From JAVBLK01 sp031553565 (GTDB lineage: Bacteria; Bacillota; Clostridia; Christensenellales; DUVY01), in assembly GCA_031553565.1 (NCBI GenBank), contig JAVBLK010000022.1, forward strand, positions 1 through 51,379: a stretch of DNA of 51,379 nucleotides, given 5' to 3'. A program made the translations under genes and the position numbers. Below are positions 15,701-22,248 of the stretch, in pieces. How positions within the stretch are numbered: position 1 is the first letter of the stretch; each line of letters opens with the position of its first letter. The notes under the pieces are model-generated. The model was not told where the DNA came from and made no database searches. It saw nothing but the letters and a program-made list of their open reading frames with translations.

Positions 15701-17466
15701 GTATTGGAAAGCGGCGTTGTGTCCGTTGTTCCGTTAAGAGTGACATTGACATCGTCATACAGGTCTGTCGTATGCGCGTTAAGCGCGATTGCGTTCAGAC
15801 TGTCACATACTTCGTGAGAGTTTTTCTGTATTCTGAAATCATAATTCCCGGCCTCTATTTCCCAGCCCTTGAATCCGTTATTATTCGCGTCGTTAAAGTC
15901 AAAGGACGCTATATCCCCTAATCTTACTTTCAGGGTGAGAGTTTCTGATGCCATGGAGTTAAGCAGCTTGGTCTTTGCGAAAGAAGCAAGCTGAACCTCC
16001 GCCTTCTCTATCCCGCCGGGGGTATAGGGGGCGGATACGTAAAGCTGAACAACTTCCTTGCCCGCTACCGCGCCGGTATTTTTAACCTTCACGCGTAAAT
16101 TGACCATTGTGTCGAGCCCGCGTGCGCCGTCGATCTGAGCCTTAAGATCGTCAGCCGTGGTAACGATTTCCTGTTCAAACTCGGTATATGACAGGCCGTA
16201 GCCGAAGGGATATACCACGCCCGTGCTTCTGTTGTAATATACTTCGTCGGCTTGCCCGGCCTTATCGGCAGGAATAATCGCTTTGGCTGCGTCATAAACA
16301 GGGGTCTGGTCCAGCACGCCGTCAGCATAAGCGGTTTCGTACCACTTGTAGCCCATATATATGTCTTCCTCGTGCGCGTCGTTGCTGCCGCGATTAGGAC
16401 GGTTCACGGGATCCGGCGACATTTCGCTGGGCAATTTATCGCCCCAGAAAGCGACGGAGGCAGGATCGTTAAAGAAGTCCGCGGGATAAATGTCGACCGT
16501 TCTTCCGGACGGATTGACCTCTCCCTTTAAAATCTTTGGCAGCGCCGAAAGACCGTTGACCCCGGGGAAGCCTATCCACAGTATCGCATCGACCTCAGGG
16601 TCATCTTCTAACTGTGTCATCTCGAACGGAGTAGCGGAGTTTATTAAGTATATGATAGGCGTGTTGATGCCTTTCGCCTTATTTTCAGCCTTTAAGCCTT
16701 TCATATAATTAAGCAGGTCTATTTCGCTGTCGTCAAGCTGCAGATAGTGTTTATCGATGTCTGCGTTCGTCACTATGCGCTTAGTAGCATTCTTGTCGCC
16801 CCCTTGCCAAAGGTTTCCGCCTTCGCCGGCGATTCGGGCAACCGTGGCGATAAACGCATCGGTGTGCATTCCCTGCACGTTTATTTCATCGGCAATATAC
16901 TCGATCGGTATTTCTACTCTGGAGTCCTGGAGGCCGCCTATCTTGTTGGAAATCTTTTCAACTCTGATAGTTCTTTCATATATGTCAAACGGCCTTGGAT
17001 TCAGGTTGAAACCGCCCGCCTGCAGCGCTGCCGGCAAGGTAACGCTGTCGCCGGCGCCCGCACCCGAACCGGTGCCGCCCCAAATCAAGCCGTTCGTCAC
17101 GTGTACGCCGCTTGTTTGGGTTATGCGCGTCACAGGGGAAGGCGCGGGATAGGAAGCCGAGCTGAACAGCGTTATGTTGTTGGCGCTGGGCGCCAGCGGC
17201 AATGTGCTGTTCGTGTTTTTGAACAGGGTAAAGCTTTCTTCCGCCGTCTTGATATTATGCTCTAACGCGGCAGCCTGCTGCTCCGCGTAGGAAGCATAGT
17301 CAGTATAGAACTTGCCTTTTGCTCCCCCCGGGTAGTCGTACGGAGAGAGTGCCGAGGCACTGCCCGAGGCAAAATTCACGCCTGCCAGCATTCCGATTGC
17401 CATTACTATGGCAATCGCAAACGCTGCGATACGCATTTTGCCTTTCTTTTCACGTTGAAAGGTCAT
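12715..17466 (-). CDS. Large surface GH3 protein with Ig-like domains, helical repeats and C-terminal anchor
   Basis: 1583 residues from ATG 17466, after AGGAGG. A signal peptide (about 10-40) leads into a permuted GH3: sandwich domain first (about 80-350, ARIAGEGGNLW), fibronectin-III-like domain (about 440-550), then TIM barrel (about 760-1060) with the nucleophile Asp about 993 in GAMITDWYG. Ig-like putative domains follow (about 1120-1220 and 1225-1315). Next is a Trp-rich module with GNLGDMYFNIANGDVYSK, seen in phage-fibre and exosporium-like proteins. Four 40-residue helical repeats follow (about 1383-1542). The tail is Gly-Gly-Cys, a hydrophobic helix, then KKQRNK. This reads as a wall-spanning stalk holding an outside enzyme. 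In the barrel the usual KHFAxNxQE region reads LKHWGFISHLGSE, so activity or specificity may differ. It is probably first in an operon with the lipoprotein and second GH3. Confidence 0.88.
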   Translation of the reverse strand: MTFQREKKGKMRIAAFAIAIVMAIGMLAGVNFASGSASALSPYDYPGGAKGKFYTDYASYAEQQAAALEHNIKTAEESFTLFKNTNSTLPLAPSANNITLFSSASYPAPSPVTRITQTSGVHVTNGLIWGGTGSGAGAGDSVTLPAALQAGGFNLNPRPFDIYERTIRVEKISNKIGGLQDSRVEIPIEYIADEINVQGMHTDAFIATVARIAGEGGNLWQGGDKNATKRIVTNADIDKHYLQLDDSEIDLLNYMKGLKAENKAKGINTPIIYLINSATPFEMTQLEDDPEVDAILWIGFPGVNGLSALPKILKGEVNPSGRTVDIYPADFFNDPASVAFWGDKLPSEMSPDPVNRPNRGSNDAHEEDIYMGYKWYETAYADGVLDQTPVYDAAKAIIPADKAGQADEVYYNRSTGVVYPFGYGLSYTEFEQEIVTTADDLKAQIDGARGLDTMVNLRVKVKNTGAVAGKEVVQLYVSAPYTPGGIEKAEVQLASFAKTKLLNSMASETLTLKVRLGDIASFDFNDANNNGFKGWEIEAGNYDFRIQKNSHEVCDSLNAIALNAHTTDLYDDVNVTLNGTTDTTPLSNTTKYKADGVTPYYSDKWVKLADANPEVRAEVWDNNADKWDSSKYSTVLGGMETFSRVNLVATYPGVAYAGGNPNGRGRALDCYFNPAYTDFSSNSTNPDKAKTSRLYTEFDDKPTDLWYKTTADIPATWTQRETAYAARQAPIQLKDMAGLDYNDTSYTLELGVDTNVAALDGKTPAEAWVLFMNQLTYKEMADVLFNGGFRTLAIDSIGKLLTLENDGPACLNYDSRRVTYTQTGATYSSSQGLRGTFWVSEINVAATWNVDLARRQGTLIGNEALFANCTGWYAPGVQLHNSPFIGRNFEYYSQDGLQGGFIAAAIVGGAQSKGINVYLKHWGFISHLGSEVLTEQNLRETHLKPYEYAVKFGNATGMMACSNFGTWSGTSNYALNQQLAYTEWGFKGAMITDWYGTYAGYANYNQRTGVTIPLNAYSTGGGADNKINGYWDATGRSGNGMLMENKKYVSGSLLTVVEPGEEIAAPNTWYYTREAVRNLLWMSANTAANYNGLDKSKVPNTVSGTNQTALDTADKVIDLKRGLNYVSANLPTTASTNQIAYFGLDTAETAAFGTSYRNYYEVVSGTLPAGLSLDYKTGRIVGTTTANPGVTNITVRVLGDGWFRVNYTVLVRISDLLTPSAALNATENTAFSSQFSQDMFTVGGDYNGYPITALGNYSIVSGTGVPGLSMAADGTLSGTPSAAGTYNVTVRLPVTYTTTTSRTANIDTTYTVVVAAAPAVPAQQWLSGADIPAAGLGNLGDMYFNIANGDVYSKADVEGTATWTKIGSIAGDALTATAVNALITAAMNANAKGFLDETAATTLINSLVNAKGYQTAANVTTAITAAMDANAKGFLTNTTATTLINSLVDAKGFQKAADVTAAITAAMNANAKGFLTDATATTLINSLVDAKGFQKAADVTAAINTVINANAKGFIDETKAKALIAEAAAGNLTEADIQKMIDESIKADGGCKSASASIVALISLLAMAFIVIIKKQRNKAETK
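12841..13320 (-). repeat. Four tandem 120-bp repeats inside the GH3 gene
   Basis: Each unit encodes 40 residues with the pattern Ile-Thr-Ala-Ala-Met-X-Ala-Asn-Ala-Lys-Gly-Phe, then Thr-Thr-Leu-Ile-Asn-Ser-Leu-Val, then Ala-Lys-Gly. Units 2 and 3 are almost identical in DNA, which points to recent duplication; unit 4 is degenerate. Copy number may vary between strains. Confidence 0.85.
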
Positions 17467-17623
17467 TCTTTGTTTACCTCCTGATATTTTTATTTCCAAC
17501 GGATAACCGTTAAAAAATCAACAGTAAAGATACAAAGATGCGGACAAAAATTTTTCATCAGGCTAAATGCTGCAAGAAAGGCGCGCCGGACAGTCATCAA
17601 TTCCCCTTTCCCCGTCTTTCCCT

Positions 17624-17659
17624 GCCGAATCCCGGTAGAAAACTTACCGGGCTGTCGGC
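17624..17659 (-). promoter_or_regulatory. Stem in the long leader of the GH3 gene
   Basis: CCCGGT (17631-17636) and ACCGGG (17646-17651) form a stem, extended outwards by GCCG (17624-17627) and CGGC (17656-17659). It lies in the predicted leader, about 160 nt before the ATG. It could be an attenuator or a stability element; nothing identifies a ligand. Confidence 0.4.
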
Positions 17660-17711
17660 CCATACGCTAATAAGATTTTTAGCATTTTTACAGATTGTTT
17701 AGGACTTTTAC

Positions 17712-17743
17712 GCACAAACGGTATATTTTTAAGCACAAACGGT
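17712..17743 (-). promoter_or_regulatory. Paired LytTR-type binding sites upstream of the GH3 gene
   Basis: On the minus strand ACCGTTTGTGC occurs at 17743-17733 and again at 17722-17712, exact copies 21 bp apart (two helical turns). LytTR regulators bind 9-bp direct repeats separated by 12 bp; the core ACCGTTTGT is close to the AlgR site CCGTTCGTC. An AT-rich -10-like stretch lies about 30 nt downstream, as expected for an activator next to -35. The LytTR gene is 1.7 kb away. Confidence 0.7.
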
Positions 17744-18066
17744 TATTTCTGCAAATAAAGAACATTCGTTCGCAAACATATTAAACAGACCTGAATACCC
17801 GGAGCGGCATACAAGTTCAAAAGACCTCTTGGCTTTGAAATCTGAAAGCGGATCAGTAAAAAGAAACGATATTTAACGCTGAATTTCCTTAATACCTTTG
17901 AAAAAAGCGAAAGATCTTCAAAAAAAATGGGCAGATACAGCTTTAAAACTGTGCCGCCACATAAACAGCGCACAGCGTCGGAATCTATCGGTTAACAAGT
18001 TTTGTTGGCTAATAGATTTCAGCTGAATGCTCTGAAAATTTGTATGTTGACAAGTTAGAACCGCGC

Positions 18067-19425
18067 TTATGGAATCGGAGCAGCGGTTTTTTCGTCGGCG
18101 GGAATCAGCATCCCTAACGAAAACCAGTTGCCGGCAGCGCTTAGCTTAATGCTGCCGCCATACTTTTCGGCTGCGGCTTTGATGCTTTTTATGCCGTAAC
18201 CGTGGTACGCTTTATTCTCCTTTGTCGATACGGGCAGCCCGTTTTCAAAACGTATTTGCCCTTCGGTATAGTTCTCGATGCGCATCATCACAAAGCTGTC
18301 TTTCCTGTATACCGCCATCTTGATAAGGCGCTTTTCGGGATCGGAGATCTTCATAACGCTTTCAATAGCGTTGTCTAATGCGTTGCCGACCACCGAACAC
18401 AGATCCATTACATCCATAAAATCAAGCAGCGTGCCGTCAGCGACGCAGGTGAAATTAATTCCGTTCTGAACACAAAGCATGCTTTTCCCTGTGAGCAGGA
18501 TATCCAGGACCTTATTTCCCGTCTGGTTCTGTGTTTCGTAAAGCCTGATTCCTGTTTCAATGTCGTCGAGGTACTGGTCGCGGAGCACAGGATTTTCCTC
18601 GGCGCGAACGGCGGCGATCTGATGTTTTAAGTCATGATACTTACGGTTGATAAGCTCGATATTTTCCTTGGACATAATGTACTGCTCGTATTGCCTGGAA
18701 AAAAGGTTCTGCATCGCGCCCAACTCAAGCCTGGTGTGAGACCAAAGCTGCTGCTCCTGTTGTGCGTAAAATAATATAACGCCGCACAGGTCGACCAGCG
18801 TCCTTATATACATTATTTCCGCGGCGCTGCTGGCGGAAAACGGGGTATCTACGCTTAAAAAGCTTATGTTGCTTATAAAGAATACGGCCAACGCGGTGCC
18901 GGCTGCTGTAAACAAATCTTTAGGCAAGAGGCTTAAACGACCTCCTCCGATTCTGGCGTATCGGCGCTCCAAGAAGAATACTGCCGTATAAACTGCGGCG
19001 TATGTCACAATCAAAAACGATATTTGGAAAAAAGCGGCGTTCTTAATATTTATTTCGTTCGAAATAAAATAAGCAAACTGCCACTCGACAGACGCGGCGA
19101 ATTCGGCGAAAACAAACGCGCGCGCCGTCCAAATAACGGCGTCAAGCTGTCTGATTTTTGCAAGTGAGAATATGCAAGAATACATTAAAAGCATGGCGGC
19201 AGCCATGCCCGGGATCCACCAGAATATCGAAATGCGGGAAAGAAACCCTGCCAGCAGATGCAATCCGCAGAAAGCGCCCAGAAATAATAAGCTGAATGGG
19301 ATCCACGCGCTGCGCCTGACGCGTTTTTTTAGCGTCAGGATATAGACCATACATGCCGCCCATTCCGCAACCGCCGTATATAAGCGCGGGATATCGGAAG
19401 ATGAGATAATCTCGGATATCACCAC
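18067..19425 (-). CDS. Sensor histidine kinase, GHKL (AgrC-like) family
   Basis: 452 residues from GTG 19425, which overlaps the last base of the regulator stop codon (TAGTG). About six membrane helices cover residues 15-225. The phospho-acceptor region RKYHDLKHQI (about 261-270) is the HPK10-type His motif. It is followed by the ATPase with N-box VGNALDNAIES and G-box HGYGIKSIKAAAEKYGG. This class senses peptides (AgrC, ComD) or other signals at the membrane and phosphorylates a LytTR regulator. No agrB/agrD-like processing protein or precursor peptide gene is visible nearby, so the signal is unknown. It is cotranscribed with the regulator upstream. Confidence 0.92.
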   Translation of the reverse strand: MVISEIISSSDIPRLYTAVAEWAACMVYILTLKKRVRRSAWIPFSLLFLGAFCGLHLLAGFLSRISIFWWIPGMAAAMLLMYSCIFSLAKIRQLDAVIWTARAFVFAEFAASVEWQFAYFISNEINIKNAAFFQISFLIVTYAAVYTAVFFLERRYARIGGGRLSLLPKDLFTAAGTALAVFFISNISFLSVDTPFSASSAAEIMYIRTLVDLCGVILFYAQQEQQLWSHTRLELGAMQNLFSRQYEQYIMSKENIELINRKYHDLKHQIAAVRAEENPVLRDQYLDDIETGIRLYETQNQTGNKVLDILLTGKSMLCVQNGINFTCVADGTLLDFMDVMDLCSVVGNALDNAIESVMKISDPEKRLIKMAVYRKDSFVMMRIENYTEGQIRFENGLPVSTKENKAYHGYGIKSIKAAAEKYGGSIKLSAAGNWFSLGMLIPADEKTAAPIP

Positions 19426-20138
19426 TATTCAGCTATGCCCCCGACGTATGCTGCAAGTTCCTCCATGAAAACCTTTTTTCTGGCGCGGCTTAAAAGAAGT
19501 CTGTGTTCCCCTACGCGCACAAGGCAGTCCTCGATCCCGCAGACATATGACATGTTGACCAGATAGCCCTTATGGCTGCGGAAAAATCCTTTATCAGAAA
19601 GCTTTTCCTCAAGCTCCTGCATCGTGCTCACAATCGTATGCGATTCATTTTTCGTACGAACTATCATTTTGTGCTTAAAACTTTCTATGTATAGTATTAG
19701 CGAAATATCTATTTTAACTATGCCTGCCTCGGTGGCAAGGAGCAGGTATTTGGTCTTGCTGCGCTTTATTTTTTCAATCGAACGCTTTAATTGCTCGGAG
19801 AACGCAAAGAAAGGCACGGGCTTTAAAAGAAAATCAAGCGCCCCGACTTTATATCCCTTTATGGCGTACTGGGACATATTCGTAATGAATATGAGTACTA
19901 CATCCTTATCGAACTTTCTTATATATTCGGCGGCCTCCATGCCGTTCAATATTTTCATTTTGATATCCATGAAAATAATATCGTAAACCGGCCTGTAATC
20001 GGCGGCAATAGCATCGCCGTCGGGATACCAGACCACCTCGAAAACATCATCGGTTTCCGCGCCGTATTTCGCGATAAAGCCTTCAATGAGTTTCGCGCTC
20101 TGCTCTTCGTCTTCTACTATTGCAATCCTGACAACCAT
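19425..20138 (-). CDS. LytTR-family response regulator
   Basis: 237 residues from ATG 20138, preceded by GGAGGAGG; a GTG two codons upstream is less well placed. The receiver domain (about 1-120) has the acidic pair VEDE, the phospho-acceptor Asp58 in IIFMDIKM, and the Lys in DFLLKPVP. The LytTR DNA-binding domain (about 135-235) includes RSHKGYLVNMSYV and LLLSRARKKVF. Such regulators bind paired direct repeats near promoters of surface, toxin or quorum-sensing genes. Matching repeats are found at 17712-17743 and 20769-20800. The likely targets are the GH3/lipoprotein cluster and possibly its own upstream region. Confidence 0.93.
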   Translation of the reverse strand: MVVRIAIVEDEEQSAKLIEGFIAKYGAETDDVFEVVWYPDGDAIAADYRPVYDIIFMDIKMKILNGMEAAEYIRKFDKDVVLIFITNMSQYAIKGYKVGALDFLLKPVPFFAFSEQLKRSIEKIKRSKTKYLLLATEAGIVKIDISLILYIESFKHKMIVRTKNESHTIVSTMQELEEKLSDKGFFRSHKGYLVNMSYVCGIEDCLVRVGEHRLLLSRARKKVFMEELAAYVGGIAE

Positions 20139-20197
20139 CGGCACCCTCCTCCGATATTTGAAAGATTTCCGCCCACCTTTTCCCTTTTATCTTTTGT

Positions 20198-20352
20198 GAA
20201 CGCTGAATAAATGAGGTTAATTTAGAGCAAGTATTTTTAAGGCAGAAAACGGCTTATTTTTTTGCAAATAGTAGAACTATTTGCAAAAAAAGAAGACGTT
20301 TTCAGGCGAAAAAGACGCAGCTGTAAATTATTCTTAAATTTTCAGCGTTTAC
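20198..20352. mobile_element. MITE-A copy 1
   Basis: Ends GAACGCTGAATAAATGAGG and TTCAGCGTTTACTTA are inverted repeats. In the middle GCAAATAGT-AGA-ACTATTTGC extends with T/A runs to a perfect 16-bp stem, and flanking GAAAACG/CGTTTTC extends the fold further. No coding capacity. It lies 60 bp upstream of the response-regulator start, so it may separate that gene from its older promoter. Confidence 0.85.
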
Positions 20353-20685
20353 TTATGTTTTAATAATCAGTATTATCCCCCAGAGCAAGCTCTGGACACG
20401 CCCGCCGTCCTGCATAATAAATCGGTTTTTTACCCCAGGGCAGACCCCTGGGCCCGCATATTCAAAAACGACGTTTTTGAATATTTCTTCCGCAGCAGAG
20501 CTTAAAGGGTATTTTACCCGATTTGCACGCTCCCTTTCGCAACCGATGCCAAGCAAGCTGCCGGTCGCCCCGCATAAGAACAAAAGCGTCAATTTTGAGA
20601 AAATTGCCGCGTTGCGGTGCGGCTTTGCCTCTCGCTTTTGTTGAACCCGTCGTCTAAATCGCAAAATCTTGCTAGCAATTTTTGA

Positions 20686-20701
20686 CGATTTTTCCTAGGG
20701 T
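20686..20701. repeat. 16-bp direct repeat, copy 1
   Basis: CGATTTTTCCTAGGGT occurs here and, identically, at 21216-21231, 530 bp apart. The two copies bracket the strong promoter and the LytTR-type sites. Confidence 0.75.
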
Positions 20702-20768
20702 ATAAAAAAACATTGGTTATACGAACCGCTTTTATAGTAGCACTATAGTTTTTTTTAGGGGCGTTCCC

Positions 20769-20800
20769 GCACAAACAGTCGAAAAAACAGCACAAACGGT
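20769..20800 (-). promoter_or_regulatory. Second pair of LytTR-type sites
   Basis: On the minus strand ACCGTTTGTGC (20800-20790) is followed by ACTGTTTGTGC (20779-20769), again 21 bp apart and nearly identical to the pair at 17712-17743. A TATAGT/TATAAA-like stretch lies 30-45 nt downstream. The pair points towards the two-component genes about 630 nt away, with a MITE-A copy in between. Confidence 0.6.
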
Positions 20801-21045
20801 TTTTCTCCGCTGCCTTGCCAATATTCTTGTTCCCCAAAAAGCAAATTCCCCCAAAAGCAAATTGCAAAAAAGAGCCCCGCGCTGAAAACGCCGTTGGCAA
20901 CTAGTTTTTCCACTGCCAATTGACCTCCCGCAAGCCCTTACCGGCATAGTTAAAGCCAATTTGCTATATTGTATTGCTTGAAAATCGTCTGAGTTGAAGG
21001 CCGGTTTACCTCTAACCGGATCGCCTTCTCCGACATATCACCTAC

Positions 21046-21074
21046 ATTTTAACCCGAAACTGCCGCATTGTCAA
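21046..21074 (-). promoter_or_regulatory. Strong sigma-A promoter with upstream A-tracts
   Basis: Minus strand TTGACA (21074-21069), 17-nt spacer, TAAAAT (21051-21046). The 60 nt upstream are repeated A/T runs (AAAAA and TTTTT), an UP-element-like context. No ordinary gene follows, which suggests an abundant RNA. Confidence 0.75.
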
Positions 21075-21215
21075 TAGGCAAATTTTTGTATATTTTTCAA
21101 AAATTTTTTTAAATTTTTCAAAAATGTAGGGTTGTCAAACATTTTTTGCAGTTAAAGTACAAAAAAAGTGGCTTCGACACGTTTATCAGGCCGCGGCTTT
21201 CAATATTTTCTACTG

Positions 21216-21231
21216 CGATTTTTCCTAGGGT
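21216..21231. repeat. 16-bp direct repeat, copy 2
   Basis: CGATTTTTCCTAGGGT, identical to 20686-20701. It sits directly beside the terminator of the zinc-ribbon gene. Confidence 0.75.
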
Positions 21232-21235
21232 GCAA

Positions 21236-21267
21236 AAAACGGCCGCGTTAAAAACGGCGGCCGTTTT
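21236..21267 (-). terminator. Terminator after the zinc-ribbon gene
   Basis: AAAACGGCCGC (21236-21246) and GCGGCCGTTTT (21257-21267) form an 11-bp stem with a 10-nt loop. On the minus strand the 3' side runs into six T residues. It lies about 20 nt past the stop codon. Confidence 0.9.
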
Positions 21268-21288
21268 GTTTTTTGCTTTGCGCAGAGG

Positions 21289-21999
21289 TTATTTCGCGTA
21301 GATGATCCTGTGGCAGAATTCACAATCGATAGAGCCCTTTTGCTTAAGCGCTGAGATCGTTGCCATGGACAGCTCCATACGGCAGCCGCCGCAGCTCTTT
21401 TCCATCAATTTTACAACGGGCGGCAGGGTTTTATCGCGGCGCAGGACGTTGTATTTGTTCAGAAGCTCTTTTTCGACAGCCTTTTCGATGCTGGCCATTT
21501 TCTTTTTCAAACCGTCGATCTGCGGCTGCTTTTCGGCCTTCAACTCCTCGTACGCCTTACGGGTCTCGCTGTAGTCCGCCATACTCTTTTTCGCGGCGGA
21601 CTTGACGTCGGCAAATCTGCCCAGGACGTCCTTGATGCTCTTTTCGTAGCCCGACAGCGTCTGTTCGAGTTTTGTGAAGGAATCGGTCAGTTTTTTGAGC
21701 ATCGATTTATAGCTCTCATATTCTTCATCGGAAAGCTCCGCGCTGAATTTTTTTTGCAGCTCGTCGATCTTTTTCGCGTTCTCGTTGTAGAAAGCAAGCG
21801 TCTTTTCAAAAAACTTTACAAGCTCCTCGGCCTGTTTTTCAACGGCGGCAGCGGTTTCTTTGGTCTGCTTTACGGCGTTTTGCGCCAAAAACGCAGCCTT
21901 CCTCTGCTCGCTTTTTTCGACCTCGGTTTCAGCTTTTACTATCTGCATATCCAGTTCCTGGTATTGCAGAAGAGGTATGATTGGATTGATATCGGCCAT
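21289..21999 (-). CDS. Coiled-coil protein with C4 zinc ribbon (COG1579 type)
   Basis: 236 residues, ATG with GGAGT upstream. Residues about 5-185 form a long charged alpha-helical hairpin, and the C-terminus carries a zinc ribbon with CGGC (about 204-207) and CEFC (about 226-229). This layout is typical of the widespread zinc-ribbon proteins encoded near rpoD/dnaG and other core genes in Firmicutes; they are thought to bind nucleic acid, but the exact role is not settled. It lies downstream of rpoD on the same strand and also has its own promoter at 22199-22227 with a leader of about 190 nt. Confidence 0.88.
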   Translation of the reverse strand: MADINPIIPLLQYQELDMQIVKAETEVEKSEQRKAAFLAQNAVKQTKETAAAVEKQAEELVKFFEKTLAFYNENAKKIDELQKKFSAELSDEEYESYKSMLKKLTDSFTKLEQTLSGYEKSIKDVLGRFADVKSAAKKSMADYSETRKAYEELKAEKQPQIDGLKKKMASIEKAVEKELLNKYNVLRRDKTLPPVVKLMEKSCGGCRMELSMATISALKQKGSIDCEFCHRIIYAK

Positions 22000-22198
22000 T
22001 TTTACTCCGTTTTATACTATTTTTCCGTGCTTTGGCCCCGGCGGCCGCGGGTTTTTCCTGCCCGAAAAGAAACGTTTTCCCGCGCCTATGCCGCAAGAAA
22101 AAGAACCTTGCCGCGTTTTATGCGTTAATAATCTGTCCATATTTACGCCGGATTTTAAGTACTTTAATAGTATAGGTTTTTATTTCGTTTGACATATG

Positions 22199-22227
22199 AT
22201 TATAACACCGATCTGCCCTGAATGCAA
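22199..22227 (-). promoter_or_regulatory. Promoter upstream of the zinc-ribbon gene
   Basis: Minus strand TTGCAT (22227-22222), 17-nt spacer, TATAAT (22204-22199), lying just past the rpoD stop codon. The predicted leader of about 190 nt has a small stem (GCAAG/CTTGC around a T-rich loop) and a 25-codon frame starting at 22195 without a ribosome site, which I do not call. Confidence 0.65.
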
Positions 22228-22248
22228 ACCGGTTCCGCCGACGCCGAT

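Larger units (their letters stand above)
17467..18066. other. 600-bp regulatory stretch upstream of the large GH3 gene
   Basis: No convincing gene. It holds the paired LytTR-type sites (17712-17743), a leader of roughly 200 nt with a stable stem (17624-17659), and, on the right, the region downstream of the histidine kinase gene. A 76-codon minus-strand frame at 17743-17973 lacks a ribosome site and overlaps the LytTR sites, so I do not call it. Confidence 0.65.
20369..21039 (-). ncRNA. Candidate structured non-coding RNA (minus strand)
   Basis: Downstream of the strong promoter at 21046-21074 the minus strand can form many stable stems. They include GAAGG/CCTTC around CCGGTT/AACCGG near the 5' end, AACAAAAGCG/CGCTTTTGTT enclosing GCCGC/GCGGC and AATTTT/AAAATT, a perfect 13-bp ATATTCAAAAACG/CGTTTTTGAATAT, CCCAGGG/CCCTGGG, and CCAGAGC/GCTCTGG. 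No ribosome site plus long frame accompanies them. One RNA of about 670 nt or two shorter ones are possible; a T-run at 20866-20871 could end a first RNA of about 175 nt. A 28-codon frame starting at ATG 21036 is an alternative reading of the 5' end. I cannot match it to tmRNA, RNase P, SRP or 6S RNA. The 3' end is a guess. Confidence 0.4.
20139..21288. other. 1.15-kb non-coding region upstream of the two-component genes
   Basis: No frame here looks like a normal gene: the open frames are short and lack ribosome sites. From right to left it contains a terminator (21236-21267), one copy of a 16-bp direct repeat (21216-21231), a strong minus-strand promoter with A-tracts (21046-21074), a possible RNA, paired LytTR-type sites (20769-20800), the second repeat copy (20686-20701), a dense series of hairpins (20369-20685) and a MITE-A copy (20198-20352). 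Confidence 0.7.

Noticed and set aside
17743..17973. 76-codon minus-strand frame, considered as a signal-peptide gene for the AgrC-like kinase
   Set aside because: GTG start, no ribosome site, overlaps the LytTR sites, and has no feature of a precursor peptide.
20353..20900. Two overlapping minus-strand frames of about 103 codons
   Set aside because: TTG-type starts without ribosome sites, spanning hairpins; they fit a structured RNA or repeat better than protein genes.
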